Assembly (NCBI RefSeq): GCF_900240945.1
Contig: NZ_OESG01000014.1
Location: forward strand, 306,923 to 370,922
Reading direction: 5' to 3'
DNA from: Mycobacterium sp. 3519A
GTDB taxonomy: Bacteria > Actinomycetota > Actinomycetes > Mycobacteriales > Mycobacteriaceae
Length of the DNA stretch: 64,000 bases
Shown: piece after piece, positions 15,167-24,359 of the stretch
Numbering within the stretch: position 1 is the first letter of the stretch
Layout: each line of letters starts with the position of its first letter
Program-made: the position numbers and the translations under genes
The notes under the pieces: model-generated
Seen by the model: the letters and a program-made list of their open reading frames with translations, nothing else
Database searches by the model: none
Told to the model about the DNA's origin: nothing

Positions 15167-15547
15167 ATGGAAGCCATGGAAGCGACCCGCGTCGACAAGT
15201 GGTTGTGGGCGGTCCGGCTGACCAAGACCCGCCCCGACGCCGCTGCGGCATGCCGGGGCGGGCACGTCCGGGTCAACGACCGACCCGCCAAGCCCGCCAC
15301 CACCGTGTCGCCCGGCGACACCGTGCACGCCCGCATCGGCGACCGCACCCGCATCGTCGAAGTGACCCGCGTGATCCACAAGCGGGTCGGCGCCGCCGAC
15401 GCCGTCACCTGCTACCTCGACCGCTCGCCCGCACCACCCTCGACGCCGTATGTGCCTGTCGCCGTTCGTGATCGCGGCGCCGGGCGGCCGACCAAACGCG
15501 ACCGCAGGCTCCTCGACAAGTGGCGCGCCAGCTACGGGCGGCCGTAG
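15167..15547 (+). CDS. S4-domain RNA-binding protein (Hsp15/RqcP-like)
   Basis: 126 residues. The S4 fold is clear in VDKWLWAVRLTKTRPDAAAACRGGHVRVN (first 40 residues), followed by PGDTV and a basic C-terminal tail (RPTKRDRRLLDKWRA). Proteins of this type bind ribosomal or tRNA-containing 50S particles, as in E. coli Hsp15. ATG 15176 is an alternative start. In the empty chromosome this gene would lie a few bases after tRNA-Gly, so the island has cut it off from the tRNA promoter. Confidence 0.85.
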   Translation: MEAMEATRVDKWLWAVRLTKTRPDAAAACRGGHVRVNDRPAKPATTVSPGDTVHARIGDRTRIVEVTRVIHKRVGAADAVTCYLDRSPAPPSTPYVPVAVRDRGAGRPTKRDRRLLDKWRASYGRP

Positions 15548-16206
15548 GCCTTCGCGATGTCCGGCGAGTCCAGCCACCCCGAGTACGTGGGTCGCGACGG
15601 CCAGCCTTCCGGCGAGTCCTGCCACTCCTCCTGACGCCCGAACGGCAGGATGTCGATCAGCCCGAACGTATGGCTCAGCTGTTCGGTGCCACGGCCATTC
15701 GTGTGCCACGTGCGGTAGACCGTGTCGCCGTCACGCAGGAACACATTGACCCCGAACCCGCCACCCGGCGGCGCGTCGACATCAGCGGAGAACGAACTCT
15801 CCGAGGACGAGTACCACTCCATCTTGTTGCCGACCTTGTCCCGGTACGCCAGCGCCTCGTCGATCGGTCCGTTGGTGACGATCACGAACCGCGCGTCGTA
15901 GTTGTCCAGGAACTCCAGCCGGGTGAACTGCGACGTGAACCCCGTGCAGCCGCCGCACTGCCACTTCGCGCCGTCCTCCCACATGTGGTTGTAGACGATC
16001 AGCTGCGAACGGCCCTTGAACACGTCGACCAGCCGAACCGGGCCCTCCTCGCCGATCAGCGTGTACTCACCCATCTCGACCATCGGCAGCCGCCGCCGCT
16101 GCGCCGCGATGGCATCCAACTCCCGCGTGGCCGCCTTCTCCCGCCGCCGCAACTCGTCGAGCTCCTTACGCCAGGTCTGCACGTCGACAACCGGTGGCTT
16201 GGCCAT
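15532..16206 (-). CDS. DUF899 family thioredoxin-like protein
   Basis: 224 residues. The family core NHMWEDGAKWQCGGCTGF (near 72-90) and the later SSFSADVDAPPGGGFGVNVF are typical of DUF899 proteins, which have a thioredoxin-like fold and are often encoded beside oxidative or sigma-factor genes. The CGGC pair could be redox-active. The 3' end overlaps the S4 gene by 16 bp tail to tail. The biochemical role is unknown. Confidence 0.85.
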   Translation of the reverse strand: MAKPPVVDVQTWRKELDELRRREKAATRELDAIAAQRRRLPMVEMGEYTLIGEEGPVRLVDVFKGRSQLIVYNHMWEDGAKWQCGGCTGFTSQFTRLEFLDNYDARFVIVTNGPIDEALAYRDKVGNKMEWYSSSESSFSADVDAPPGGGFGVNVFLRDGDTVYRTWHTNGRGTEQLSHTFGLIDILPFGRQEEWQDSPEGWPSRPTYSGWLDSPDIAKAYGRP

Positions 16207-16256
16207 GAGGCTCCCCTTTCTCCTCCTGTACAGACAGCACTAGCGCGCGAAACTCA

Positions 16257-17132
16257 TCACGACGGCGACGGATCGCCGGCGAGGAACTCCCGCAACTGCT
16301 TGAATCCGCCATGCCGCCTGGCCTGATATGCCCAGATCGCGGCGATGATCGGCAACGGTCCGAAGGCCACCCACCAGCGTGCGGACGGCGGCACCAACTC
16401 CGCGATGAGCTGGCTGCGAGGCACACCGTCGACGGTGGCGGGCAACCATTCGTTGAGCAGGATCGTCAACATGCGGGTGGCCTCGAACGGACCAGCGACC
16501 GTCGCCAGAGCCCAACTGACGCACGAGATCAGCAGCGCCCAGGGCCATGCGAACATCAACGACTGATCGTCAACGATGTCCGCCGACGACCGAATGGCCT
16601 CGCCGACGAACGCGATGCCCAACACGGCCAACAGCACCCCGACTTGAGCGGTCAGCAAATCATCGAGCACCGGGTTGGACAACTCGTCCCCTGATCTGGT
16701 CGGCAGCCCGAACGCCAGTGACACCAGCCCCGCCAACAGGGCCACCAGCGCGAGCGCCGACGTCGAGTCGTCGATGCGCATGAACGAGTCGGTCAGAATC
16801 CGAGCAACGAGCTGGGACGAAGCGGCGGGCCGCGTGCGGTAGAGGATCATCACGATCAGGCCGGAGATGACGATCGCCATCAGCCATGCCACCACCGCCG
16901 CGCAGATGATCACCAGCGCGACCGACCCGATGATCGGCACCAACTGCGAGTTTTCGACTGCACCGTTGCGCACCACGAGCAGCGGTACGACACCGATGAC
17001 CGCCAACCCCGCTGCGCGCACCACCAACGCCAGCGTGAACAGAGTGATGTCGCCGGCGTCCACGTCGGGGTCGCGGCGCCGAATCGCCGCCAGTTCGGCC
17101 CTGAGCACCGTTCGCGCACGCCGGAACGACAT
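16257..17132 (-). CDS. hypothetical multi-spanning membrane protein
   Basis: 291 residues with about five to six hydrophobic spans (near 35-55, 65-100, 125-150, 165-185, 195-220, 250-270) and a basic C-terminus. No conserved catalytic motif recognised. It is divergent from the SDR gene with 58 bp between starts. Function unassigned. Confidence 0.75.
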   Translation of the reverse strand: MSFRRARTVLRAELAAIRRRDPDVDAGDITLFTLALVVRAAGLAVIGVVPLLVVRNGAVENSQLVPIIGSVALVIICAAVVAWLMAIVISGLIVMILYRTRPAASSQLVARILTDSFMRIDDSTSALALVALLAGLVSLAFGLPTRSGDELSNPVLDDLLTAQVGVLLAVLGIAFVGEAIRSSADIVDDQSLMFAWPWALLISCVSWALATVAGPFEATRMLTILLNEWLPATVDGVPRSQLIAELVPPSARWWVAFGPLPIIAAIWAYQARRHGGFKQLREFLAGDPSPS

Positions 17133-17190
17133 CCACGAATCGTCCCACCGTTGCAGTCGCCTCCGCGGTCAATAAGGAAGCATCTGAGCC

Positions 17191-17961
17191 ATGGCGGGAC
17201 TACTCGAGAACAAGGTCGTCATCGTCGCCGGCCTCGGCGGCATCGGCAACGGCCTGGCGCACCGCTACGCCGACGAGGGCGCGCTGCTCGTGATCGGCGA
17301 CCTCGACGCCGACCTGACCGCGCGGGTGGCCGCCGAGGTCGACCCGTCCGGTGCGCGCGTCAAAGGGCTACCGCTCGACGGTGCCGACGAGGACTCGGTC
17401 GAAGCGATCGTCGACCTCGCCGTTCACACCTTCGGCCGCCTCGACGGCATGCACGTCAACTTCACCAACGCCGCCGACGCCTATGAGCCCGGGGGCGTCG
17501 TCGAACTGCCACTCGAAGCGTTCGACGAAGTCATGCGCGTCAACACCCGCGGGTTCGTCATCTGCGCCAAGCACGCGATCCCGCCGATGATCGAAGCCGG
17601 CGGCGGGTCGATCGTGTTCACCGCATCCATCGACGCCTACAACGGCGCAGGCACCCGCGTCTCCTACGCCATGAGCAAGGCCGCCGAACTCGCGCTGATG
17701 CGCCACATCGCGCGCCGCTACGGACCCAAGGGCATCCGCGCCAATGCCATTGCGCCAGGCCTGATTTGGCACTACAAGTTCGACGAGCAGTGGATGCCCG
17801 ACGACATCGTCGAACAGACAAGGGCACGCCAGATGATCAAGTCTCGCTTCGGAAAACCCGACGACGTGGCCGCATTGGGTGCGCTGCTGCTGTCCGACGA
17901 CGGCAGCTTCATCACCGCCCAGACCATCAGCGTCGACGGCGGCGTCACCTTCCGCCCGTGA
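17191..17961 (+). CDS. short-chain dehydrogenase/reductase
   Basis: 256 residues, a classical SDR length. The cofactor motif is GLGGIGNG (residues 14-21), a variant of TGxxxGxG. The catalytic S-Y-x3-K set is in SIDAYNGAGTRVSYAMSKAA, and the C-terminal GxFITAQTISVDGG is standard. The usual NNAG is replaced by FTNAAD. D37 (GDLDAD) favours NAD(H). Substrate unknown. It converges with the next gene, their stops lying three bases apart. Confidence 0.92.
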   Translation: MAGLLENKVVIVAGLGGIGNGLAHRYADEGALLVIGDLDADLTARVAAEVDPSGARVKGLPLDGADEDSVEAIVDLAVHTFGRLDGMHVNFTNAADAYEPGGVVELPLEAFDEVMRVNTRGFVICAKHAIPPMIEAGGGSIVFTASIDAYNGAGTRVSYAMSKAAELALMRHIARRYGPKGIRANAIAPGLIWHYKFDEQWMPDDIVEQTRARQMIKSRFGKPDDVAALGALLLSDDGSFITAQTISVDGGVTFRP

Positions 17962-17964
17962 GCC

Positions 17965-18639
17965 TCAGCGGTAGTAGGTCTCACCGCCGGTCGGGTAGCC
18001 GCCACCCGTGGTGGTGACATGCACGTGGTCGAAATGGCCGTAGCCGCCGCTCTTGGCGCCGCCCGGGGTGTAGTAGACCCCGCGCCAGATGGCGTCCTGG
18101 ATCCCGAAGACCTTCGCGTTCTGCAGCACGTACGCCACGATCTGGTTGCCGAGCGCGATACCCGCGGCACTACTCGGGTTGGGGATCATCACGTCGAGCG
18201 CCAACCCGTTGGGATGCCACCGCAGCGCATCCGGTCGGACGCCGCCGATCGATCGGATCTCGGGAAAGTCGGCGCTGATATGGCGCGCGGTCAGAATCGT
18301 CCTGACCTGCAGACCCTTCTCGGGTGCGACGCCCGCTGGCAGTGCACGGTCGACCACCCGGTACCGCGACGCCGCCGAAACGAATTGCGCGGGTGCGGGA
18401 TTCGCTCCCGGCGGCACCACTGACGGCAGTCCGGGCGGCGCAGCGACGATCTCGAAGCAGCACGGCGCGGGCGGTTCGGGGGCGGGTGCGGGCTTGGGCG
18501 CGACCGGTTTGATCTCGCGTTCGGCGGCCAACGGATGGACGTCCGCGGCGACGGCGAAGAACATGGCAGCCGGGGCGATGAGCGCAGCCAGCGCCACAGG
18601 TGGCTTACGCCGCTGGATGGCTAATGAGTGCCGGCCCAC
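17965..18639 (-). CDS. secreted M15-like/ARB_07466-type protein (Rv0320-like)
   Basis: 224 residues from GTG 18639 (ATG 18675 is also open), against 220 for M. tuberculosis Rv0320, which is the neighbour of dcd there. Hydrophobic signal or anchor after a basic start (ALAALIAPAAMFFAVA), a Pro/Ala-rich linker, then a C-terminal domain with RWHPNGLALDVMI and GHFDHVHVT. The spacing of His, Asp and His-x-His resembles zinc D-Ala-D-Ala peptidases of family M15, so a cell-wall role is plausible but not shown. Confidence 0.85.
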   Translation of the reverse strand: MGRHSLAIQRRKPPVALAALIAPAAMFFAVAADVHPLAAEREIKPVAPKPAPAPEPPAPCCFEIVAAPPGLPSVVPPGANPAPAQFVSAASRYRVVDRALPAGVAPEKGLQVRTILTARHISADFPEIRSIGGVRPDALRWHPNGLALDVMIPNPSSAAGIALGNQIVAYVLQNAKVFGIQDAIWRGVYYTPGGAKSGGYGHFDHVHVTTTGGGYPTGGETYYR

Positions 18640-18803
18640 GCAAGCACGATACGAAATACCAGGGGCAAATGTCACGAAGTTGTCACGACGCGGTCACAGA
18701 ACGGGGGTCACGCGGTTCGGACCCCCAGCCGACGCGTGCACCATTTCCGCAGGTCAGGCACCTACGGCCGCCGATCACAGAGTCTCGGTCGACGTGTGAA
18801 CAA

Positions 18804-19118
18804 TCACGGAATCGGAGCGGCGCCCCCACCCTGGGATTCCTGCAATCCGATGCATTCGCCGGTGTTCGCGCCGGTGCACGGAATGCCGTCGACCTCGGGC
18901 ATGGCCGGGTTGCCGGGCACCGCCGATTCCCCGCCCGCAGGCGCGCCGCCCATCACGCACGCCCCGCTGGTCTCCTCGGTGACGTAACCGGGCGGGCATT
19001 CAGCGACGTGCGTCAGCGTCGATGAAACGCCTACGGCGGCAACCGCCGGCGCCGCGGCAACGGCGAGGGCGAATGCGCCGAGAAGGATGGATCGCCGCGA
19101 CGAAAGCTGCAGAGTCAT
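18804..19118 (-). CDS. small secreted cysteine-containing mycobacterial protein
   Basis: 104 residues from ATG 19118 with AAAGGAG seven bases upstream. Signal peptide with an RR pair (SSRRSILLGAFALAVAAAPA), then a mature region with ECPPGYVTEETSGACV and GIPCTGANTGECIG, whose four cysteines probably form two disulfides. This CPPG/TSGACV pattern recurs in short exported mycobacterial proteins of unknown role. The longer frame upstream is a shadow. Confidence 0.75.
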   Translation of the reverse strand: MTLQLSSRRSILLGAFALAVAAAPAVAAVGVSSTLTHVAECPPGYVTEETSGACVMGGAPAGGESAVPGNPAMPEVDGIPCTGANTGECIGLQESQGGGAAPIP

Positions 19119-19254
19119 CGCCGCTCCTTTCTGAAGTCTCCGGTTATTCACACCAGAGGTCATCAACTGTAGGCATCGCCGCTGCTTACGGGGCCGAAAT
19201 CGCAGGTTGAGAAGTCTGCTCCCGAGTAAGCTGCCCGAGCAGGGGTGACCCGCC

Positions 19255-19968
19255 ATGAGCGACGCTGCAGAACTGACCATCGAACTGCGCGACGTGGTCC
19301 GTGAATACACGGTCGGGGGTCAACCGGTTCGCGCGCTCGACGGAATCAGCCTGCGCCTGGCCGGCGGCCAATTCATATCCATCGTCGGGCCCTCGGGTGC
19401 GGGCAAGAGCACCCTGCTGCACGTGCTCGGCGCGCTGGATTCCCCCGACTCCGGTTCGATCACGTTCGACGGCGACGAGATCGGCGCCCTCACCGACGAA
19501 CAGCAGTCGGCGTTCCGGCACCACCGCGTCGGCTTCGTCTTCCAGTTCTTCAACCTGTTGCCGACGCTGTCGGCATGGGAGAACGTCGCGGTCCCCAAAC
19601 TTCTCGACGGGGTCCGGTTGAGCAAGGCCAAACCCGACGCGTTAAGGCTGCTGGACCGGGTCGGACTGGGCGACAGGATCGAGCACCGCCCGTCCGAACT
19701 GTCCGGCGGGCAGATGCAGCGGGTCGCGGTGGCCAGGGCCCTGATGATGGATCCACCGCTGATCCTGGCCGACGAGCCGACCGGAAACCTCGACACCACA
19801 ACGGGCGCTGCGATTTTGGCGCTGCTCGCCGAGGTCGCGCACGAACAGGGCCGCGGCAGGGTGGTCGTGATGGTGACGCACAATCCCGACGCCTCGGCCG
19901 TCACCGATCGGGTGATCACATTGCAGGACGGGCGGCTCACGTCCGACGAGATGTCGGTACTGCCGTGA
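19255..19968 (+). CDS. ABC transporter ATPase, MacB/LolD type
   Basis: 237 residues. Walker A GPSGAGKST (45-53), Q-loop FVFQFFN, signature LSGGQMQR, Walker B LILADEPTGNLD and H-loop VTHNPD are all present. The sequence is of the lipoprotein/macrolide exporter class that drives FtsX-like permeases from the inner face of the membrane. The stop overlaps the next start as GTGA. The pair resembles M. tuberculosis Rv0986-Rv0987 in size and order. Confidence 0.93.
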   Translation: MSDAAELTIELRDVVREYTVGGQPVRALDGISLRLAGGQFISIVGPSGAGKSTLLHVLGALDSPDSGSITFDGDEIGALTDEQQSAFRHHRVGFVFQFFNLLPTLSAWENVAVPKLLDGVRLSKAKPDALRLLDRVGLGDRIEHRPSELSGGQMQRVAVARALMMDPPLILADEPTGNLDTTTGAAILALLAEVAHEQGRGRVVVMVTHNPDASAVTDRVITLQDGRLTSDEMSVLP

Positions 19969-22442
19969 CCATCACCGCCGCGGCAAGCCGGTTGCGGGTG
20001 TTCAGTCTGCGTGAGCTCGTCGTGCATCGTCGACGGACCGTCGCTTCGATCGCCGTAATGGCAGTTTCTGCAATGTATCTCGTCGCCGTCTTCGGCATCT
20101 TCGGGTCGATCACCGGATCAGTCAGCCGGCTCGCCGACAGCGTCGCCGGTATCGCCGCCCTCGAGGTGTCGGGTATCACCGACGCCGGGTTCGGTGACTC
20201 GATCACCGCCGAGGTCGCCGCGATACCCGGCGTCGCCACCGCCGCGCCGATGATCCGGATGACGGCGCAGACGCGATCCGGACCGGTCCTGCTGTTCGGC
20301 GCCGACAAGAGCAGCGCCGAACTGGGCGGCGCGCTCAAAGACGCTGTCGCCCAACCGGTCGAGCAGCTGGCGCAGACACCGGACGGTGTGCAGGTCGGGC
20401 CAGGCGTCGGCTATGCCAAGGGCGACAAATTCCAGTTGGGCGCCGGCGAGGTGACCGTCACCGATGTGCTCGAAGGCGAGCAACTCAGCGACCTCAACAG
20501 CGGGCAGTATGTGCTCGCCCCGCTCGCGCTGGCGCAGAACGTCACCGGCAGAACAGGCCAACTCGACTCGATCCTGATCACCACCCGACCTGGCGTGGAC
20601 CTCGCGGTGGTGCGCGACGCGGTCAACAAGGCCGTCGACGGCCGTGCGATCGTCGCGCCGCCGAGCATGCGGGCGGCACGGGCGGGTGACGGCGTCAAGA
20701 TGATGAACTACATGGCGTTGATGGGCGCGGTGGTCGCGCTCATCGTCGGCGCGTTCCTCATCTACACCACCATGACCATGGCGATCACCCAGCGCCGACC
20801 CGTGCTCTCCATGCTCCGCGCGATCGGCGCCAGGCGCGCCACCATCGTGCGCGACATGTTGGCCGAGACGGCGGGGCTCGGCGTCATCGGCGGTGCCATC
20901 GGGTCAGCCGCCGGAATAGCGCTGGGCCGCATCGCGATTGGACGACTGCCCCCGGCGCTGACCCAGGGGCTGGAGGCCAGGGTCCAGTACTGGCTGCCGG
21001 GGTACGCGATTCCGATCGCCCTCGCGACGACGGTGCTCACCAGTGTCGTCGCGGCGGCCACGGCGGCCAGGCAGGTGTACAAGGTGTCACCGATCGAGGC
21101 GCTGGCACCGGTCGGCGTGTCGGCGGCGGACCGGGTGCCGAGGTGGCTGCGCGTCGCGGTCGGAGTCGGCGCCATCGCGGTGTTCGCCGTGTCGATCATG
21201 ATCGTCCTCGGCCGAAGCGGCACCATCGCCGTCGCTGCGATGTCCGCTTTGTTCTGCGCCGAGATCGCCATCGGCTTCGCCGTCGCGGCGTCGATCGTCA
21301 AGGCCACCGCCGTCGTCGCCAGGATGCTCGGCTCCGCCGGGTCGCTGGCCTCCGCGACCATCGAGCGCTCCCCGCGGCGGGTGTGGGCCACCGTCATGAC
21401 CGTGCTGATCGCGGTGGTCACCACGGTCCTCATCACGGGCACGAACACCGACATGATCCGCTCGGCGCGCGCCATCTTCGCACCCGTGGCGGGCGTCGAT
21501 GTCTGGGTGAGCGCGGATTCGCCCGACCGGTACGCGACCACCCCTCTGCCGCAGGGCCTTTCGGATCAAGTGCGCGCGGTGCCGGGAGTCCACCGGGTGG
21601 TCGAGGGCTCGTTCGCCTTCGCCGACGTGTCAGGCACCCGCGTCATGCTCGACGGATTCTCCCCCGGCACCGCCGATCCGCTGTACCAGGCGCTCGACGC
21701 CCGGACACGCGACGAGGTGCTCGCCGGTCGCGGTGTCGTGCTCACCCAGAACCTGGGCAGGTCACTTCAGGTCAAGGCCGGCGACACGCTGCGGATGCAG
21801 ACGCCGCACGGTGTGCAGCAGGTGACGGTGTTGGCGCTGGTGCCCTACTTCTCCACCGTAATCGGCACCGTCGGAATGGAACTCGGTCAGATGCGCGCAT
21901 GGTTCGACCGGCCGGCCGCCACCACGCTTCAAATAGCCGGCACCCCAGGGGTTCTGCGAGACATCCGACAAGTCGTGCCCCCCGAGAACTACGTATACGA
22001 CGGTGCGGCGGCCTTGGCAGGCATGGAAGCACCGATGCGGCAGAGCATGTTCATCGCCAACGCGGTGTGGATCATCGTCGCGTTCGTGGCCGCCGTCGCG
22101 CTGCTGAACACGCTGACGCTGTCGGTGCTGGAACGACGCCGGGAGATCGGCGTGCTGCGCGCCATGGGATCCAGCCGCAGACTGACCCTCGGCATGGTGC
22201 TTGCCGAAGCGGCCGCCATCGGTGTCGTCGGCGGCGTGCTCGGGCTGATGTTCGGGCTGGCCGACCAATGGCTCTACAGCCTCGTCAGCGGCGACATCAT
22301 GAACTTCACCGTCGAGTTCCGGCCGAGCCCGATGGCGCTCGCCTTCACCCTCGGGGCGATCGCCATCAGCCTGCTCGGCTCGGTGCCGCCCGCGCGACGG
22401 GCCGCGCGGCTCAACATCATCGAGGCCGTCAGCGTCGAGTGA
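19965..22442 (+). CDS. FtsX-like ABC permease (Rv0987-like)
   Basis: 825 residues from GTG 19965, overlapping the ATPase stop. Two FtsX units are visible. The first N-terminal span (RTVASIAVMAVSAMYLVAV) is followed by an extracellular domain of about 180 residues and three spans (YMALMGAVVALIVGAF and on). This pattern repeats in the second half, ending with spans AVWIIVAFVAAVALLNTL and FTLGAIAISLLGSVPPARRAAR. Such mechanotransmission permeases move lipids, lipoproteins or peptides at the envelope rather than importing nutrients. The Rv0986-Rv0988 homologs are linked to virulence. Confidence 0.9.
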   Translation: MTITAAASRLRVFSLRELVVHRRRTVASIAVMAVSAMYLVAVFGIFGSITGSVSRLADSVAGIAALEVSGITDAGFGDSITAEVAAIPGVATAAPMIRMTAQTRSGPVLLFGADKSSAELGGALKDAVAQPVEQLAQTPDGVQVGPGVGYAKGDKFQLGAGEVTVTDVLEGEQLSDLNSGQYVLAPLALAQNVTGRTGQLDSILITTRPGVDLAVVRDAVNKAVDGRAIVAPPSMRAARAGDGVKMMNYMALMGAVVALIVGAFLIYTTMTMAITQRRPVLSMLRAIGARRATIVRDMLAETAGLGVIGGAIGSAAGIALGRIAIGRLPPALTQGLEARVQYWLPGYAIPIALATTVLTSVVAAATAARQVYKVSPIEALAPVGVSAADRVPRWLRVAVGVGAIAVFAVSIMIVLGRSGTIAVAAMSALFCAEIAIGFAVAASIVKATAVVARMLGSAGSLASATIERSPRRVWATVMTVLIAVVTTVLITGTNTDMIRSARAIFAPVAGVDVWVSADSPDRYATTPLPQGLSDQVRAVPGVHRVVEGSFAFADVSGTRVMLDGFSPGTADPLYQALDARTRDEVLAGRGVVLTQNLGRSLQVKAGDTLRMQTPHGVQQVTVLALVPYFSTVIGTVGMELGQMRAWFDRPAATTLQIAGTPGVLRDIRQVVPPENYVYDGAAALAGMEAPMRQSMFIANAVWIIVAFVAAVALLNTLTLSVLERRREIGVLRAMGSSRRLTLGMVLAEAAAIGVVGGVLGLMFGLADQWLYSLVSGDIMNFTVEFRPSPMALAFTLGAIAISLLGSVPPARRAARLNIIEAVSVE

Positions 22443-22448
22443 TTCCGC

Positions 22449-22503
22449 GAAAGTGACGTTTTGCAGCGGTCTACTCGCACTTCCCCTGCAAAACGTCGCT
22501 TTC
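22449..22503. terminator. long inverted repeat after the exporter operon
   Basis: GAAAGTGACGTTTTGCAG (22449-22466) and CTGCAAAACGTCGCTTTC (22486-22503) pair over 18 positions with one G-T wobble, around a 19-base loop. It starts six bases after the permease stop and lies between convergent genes, so it can end transcription in both directions. No U-tract is needed for mycobacterial hairpin terminators. Confidence 0.65.
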
Positions 22504-22525
22504 GATGGCCGTCAGCGTCGAATGA

Positions 22526-23095
22526 TCAAAAGCCGGCCCGCACAAGCTCGGTGAACAGCGGAGCGAACGGGTCCTCGACCGGGATCGCGAGCGAGAAGGT
22601 CGCGAACGGACCGATGAACGTGTTCACCGTATGCCCGGCCGCACCGGTGCTCGCGCGCCCCAAGCCCAGGTTGTTCTCCGGGTCGGTGCCCGACGTCAGC
22701 ACGTTGGTGAACAACGGTGTGCGAAGCACGAACGCGACATAGTTGTCGTCGGGATCGGCGGCCGAGGTCACCGAGAACAGGCCGAAGAAGCCGTGTGTCG
22801 AGCTGATGAAACCCGGGTCGGCGTTCGGTTTGGGTGCAGCGGCCGTCGAGCGCACCTGCAGTGCTGACACCTTGGTGAAAGGCGCCTTCTTCTTCGGCGC
22901 ACGCCGATGCGGCTTGGGGCTGTCGTTTTTGGTCGACGCCGTGCTCTTCTTGGCCGACGGCGGATGCGACGACTGCGACGACTCCCCCTTCTTTGAATCC
23001 GCCGCCGCGATCGCCGGCGTGCTCACCGCCGCCAACCCGACGCCCAGCGCGATGGCCAGGGCCCACATGCATCCGATCTTGTGTGCGTTTGTCAT
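22526..23095 (-). CDS. hypothetical secreted protein
   Basis: 189 residues from ATG 23095, with AGGGAG upstream. Signal peptide (MWALAIALGVGLAAVSTPAIAAADS), a Lys/Ser-rich low-complexity linker (about 35-75), then a globular region with STHGFFGLFSVTSAADPDDN and AGHTVNTFIGPFATFSLAIP. No family recognised. Exported, probably small globular domain on a basic linker. Confidence 0.75.
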   Translation of the reverse strand: MTNAHKIGCMWALAIALGVGLAAVSTPAIAAADSKKGESSQSSHPPSAKKSTASTKNDSPKPHRRAPKKKAPFTKVSALQVRSTAAAPKPNADPGFISSTHGFFGLFSVTSAADPDDNYVAFVLRTPLFTNVLTSGTDPENNLGLGRASTGAAGHTVNTFIGPFATFSLAIPVEDPFAPLFTELVRAGF

Positions 23096-23145
23096 GGGTC
23101 GCTCCCTTTCCCCTATAGGAGTCACGAAGCGCCCTCGCGGGAAGT

Positions 23146-23772
23146 TCAACCGTGCGCCGACGTCGCGAAACCGAGCAGCTGCGGTGTGCACGGCGGCGGC
23201 ACGGCTGTGCGGCGGATGCGGCGCAGGCCCGCGGTGTCGAAGCCTGCCGAGGCGATAGCCTCGACGGTCCTGCGGTTGGGATGGCACCCGGACGCCACCG
23301 CGGCCCACGGCCTGGCGATCAGATCCTGGAACCGGCCCATCACACCGTCGCCGCGGACGTGCTCGAGGACCACCAACCGTCCCGCCGGCGTGAGCACCCG
23401 CCGGATCTCGTCGAGTGCCACGTGCACGTTGTCGACCGAGCACAGCACCAGGCCGACGTGAACCGAGTCAAAGCTGTTGTCCGGGAACGGGATCGACTCT
23501 GCCACCCCGGCCACCACGTCAACCACCAGGCCGCGGCGGCGCGCGGCAGTCGACGCCATCCGCCGAAACGCCGCCTCCGGTTCCACGGCGGCGATCGACG
23601 TCACCGCCCGCGGCACGAACGCCAGGTCGGTGCCGGGTCCGATACCGATCATCAACAGCCGACCGGTCGCGTAGCTCATCGCCTCGCGGCGATACCGGTC
23701 GTAGAACAGCTTCCCGAACACCGGTGTGCCGAGCCGGTAGACATACGGGAACAACGGGTTGCGCCGGGTCAC
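23146..23772 (-). CDS. class I SAM-dependent methyltransferase (UbiE/PE-methyltransferase-like)
   Basis: 208 residues from GTG 23772, which overlaps the stop of the DUF4389 gene as GTGA. SAM motif I is LMIGIGPGTDL, motif II SIAAVEPE, motif IV FDSVHVGLVLCSV and post-motif RVLTPAGRLVVLEHV. The N-terminus with YRLGTPVFGKLFYDRYR resembles phospholipid and quinone methyltransferases. It is the last gene of the three-gene overlapping operon; the acceptor is unknown. Confidence 0.85.
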   Translation of the reverse strand: MTRRNPLFPYVYRLGTPVFGKLFYDRYRREAMSYATGRLLMIGIGPGTDLAFVPRAVTSIAAVEPEAAFRRMASTAARRRGLVVDVVAGVAESIPFPDNSFDSVHVGLVLCSVDNVHVALDEIRRVLTPAGRLVVLEHVRGDGVMGRFQDLIARPWAAVASGCHPNRRTVEAIASAGFDTAGLRRIRRTAVPPPCTPQLLGFATSAHG

Positions 23773-24359
23773 GGCATGCCCAAATCCATACGGAAGGGCG
23801 GATATTCGTCTCGCATCAACGAGACGTAGACAGCCACCCGGTAGCGGTAGCGCACCATCCCCATCAACAGATCGAACATGCCTTCGTGGATCGAGCCCTT
23901 GACCAACAACCACGCCGCATTGATCACGCACAGCGCCTGCAGGAAAGCCTCCATCGCCCAGCACAGCACGATCTGCGGCAGGCCCAGCAACCACCATTTG
24001 ACCAGCACCGACCATCGGTCCAGCCGATCGGGATAGTCGACGTCCAGGTCGCCCGGGTAGTCGGGCCTGGCCGCAAGAGTGAACGGCGGGTACTTGTCGG
24101 TGGTGTTCATCGGGAATCGGTAGTTCATCACCCGCCAGGACCACCGCAGCACCCCGACGTTGAAGTCGAAGATCCGGCGCGGATAGCGGCCCGTGCACAA
24201 AATCGCCACGCCTGCAACGAAAGTCGAGAAGGGATACACCAGATACAGGCCGATCAAGATCGGGTAGTGCGGCACCGCAAGCACGCACCACTTGACCAAC
24301 CAGAGCCAGCGCGACGGCGCATCGATGGCGCCGCGCACCGTCACCGGGTCGGCGGTCAT
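23769..24359 (-). CDS. DUF4389 membrane protein
   Basis: 196 residues from ATG 24359, overlapping the monooxygenase stop by ATGA. Two similar halves each contain a WLVKWxxLxxPH/Q motif followed by membrane spans and a YRFP/YRYR element with DxYPPF (MNTTDKYPPF and MRDEYPPF). This internal duplication is characteristic of DUF4389. Role unknown; operon position suggests support for a membrane-lipid modification. Confidence 0.85.
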   Translation of the reverse strand: MTADPVTVRGAIDAPSRWLWLVKWCVLAVPHYPILIGLYLVYPFSTFVAGVAILCTGRYPRRIFDFNVGVLRWSWRVMNYRFPMNTTDKYPPFTLAARPDYPGDLDVDYPDRLDRWSVLVKWWLLGLPQIVLCWAMEAFLQALCVINAAWLLVKGSIHEGMFDLLMGMVRYRYRVAVYVSLMRDEYPPFRMDLGMP

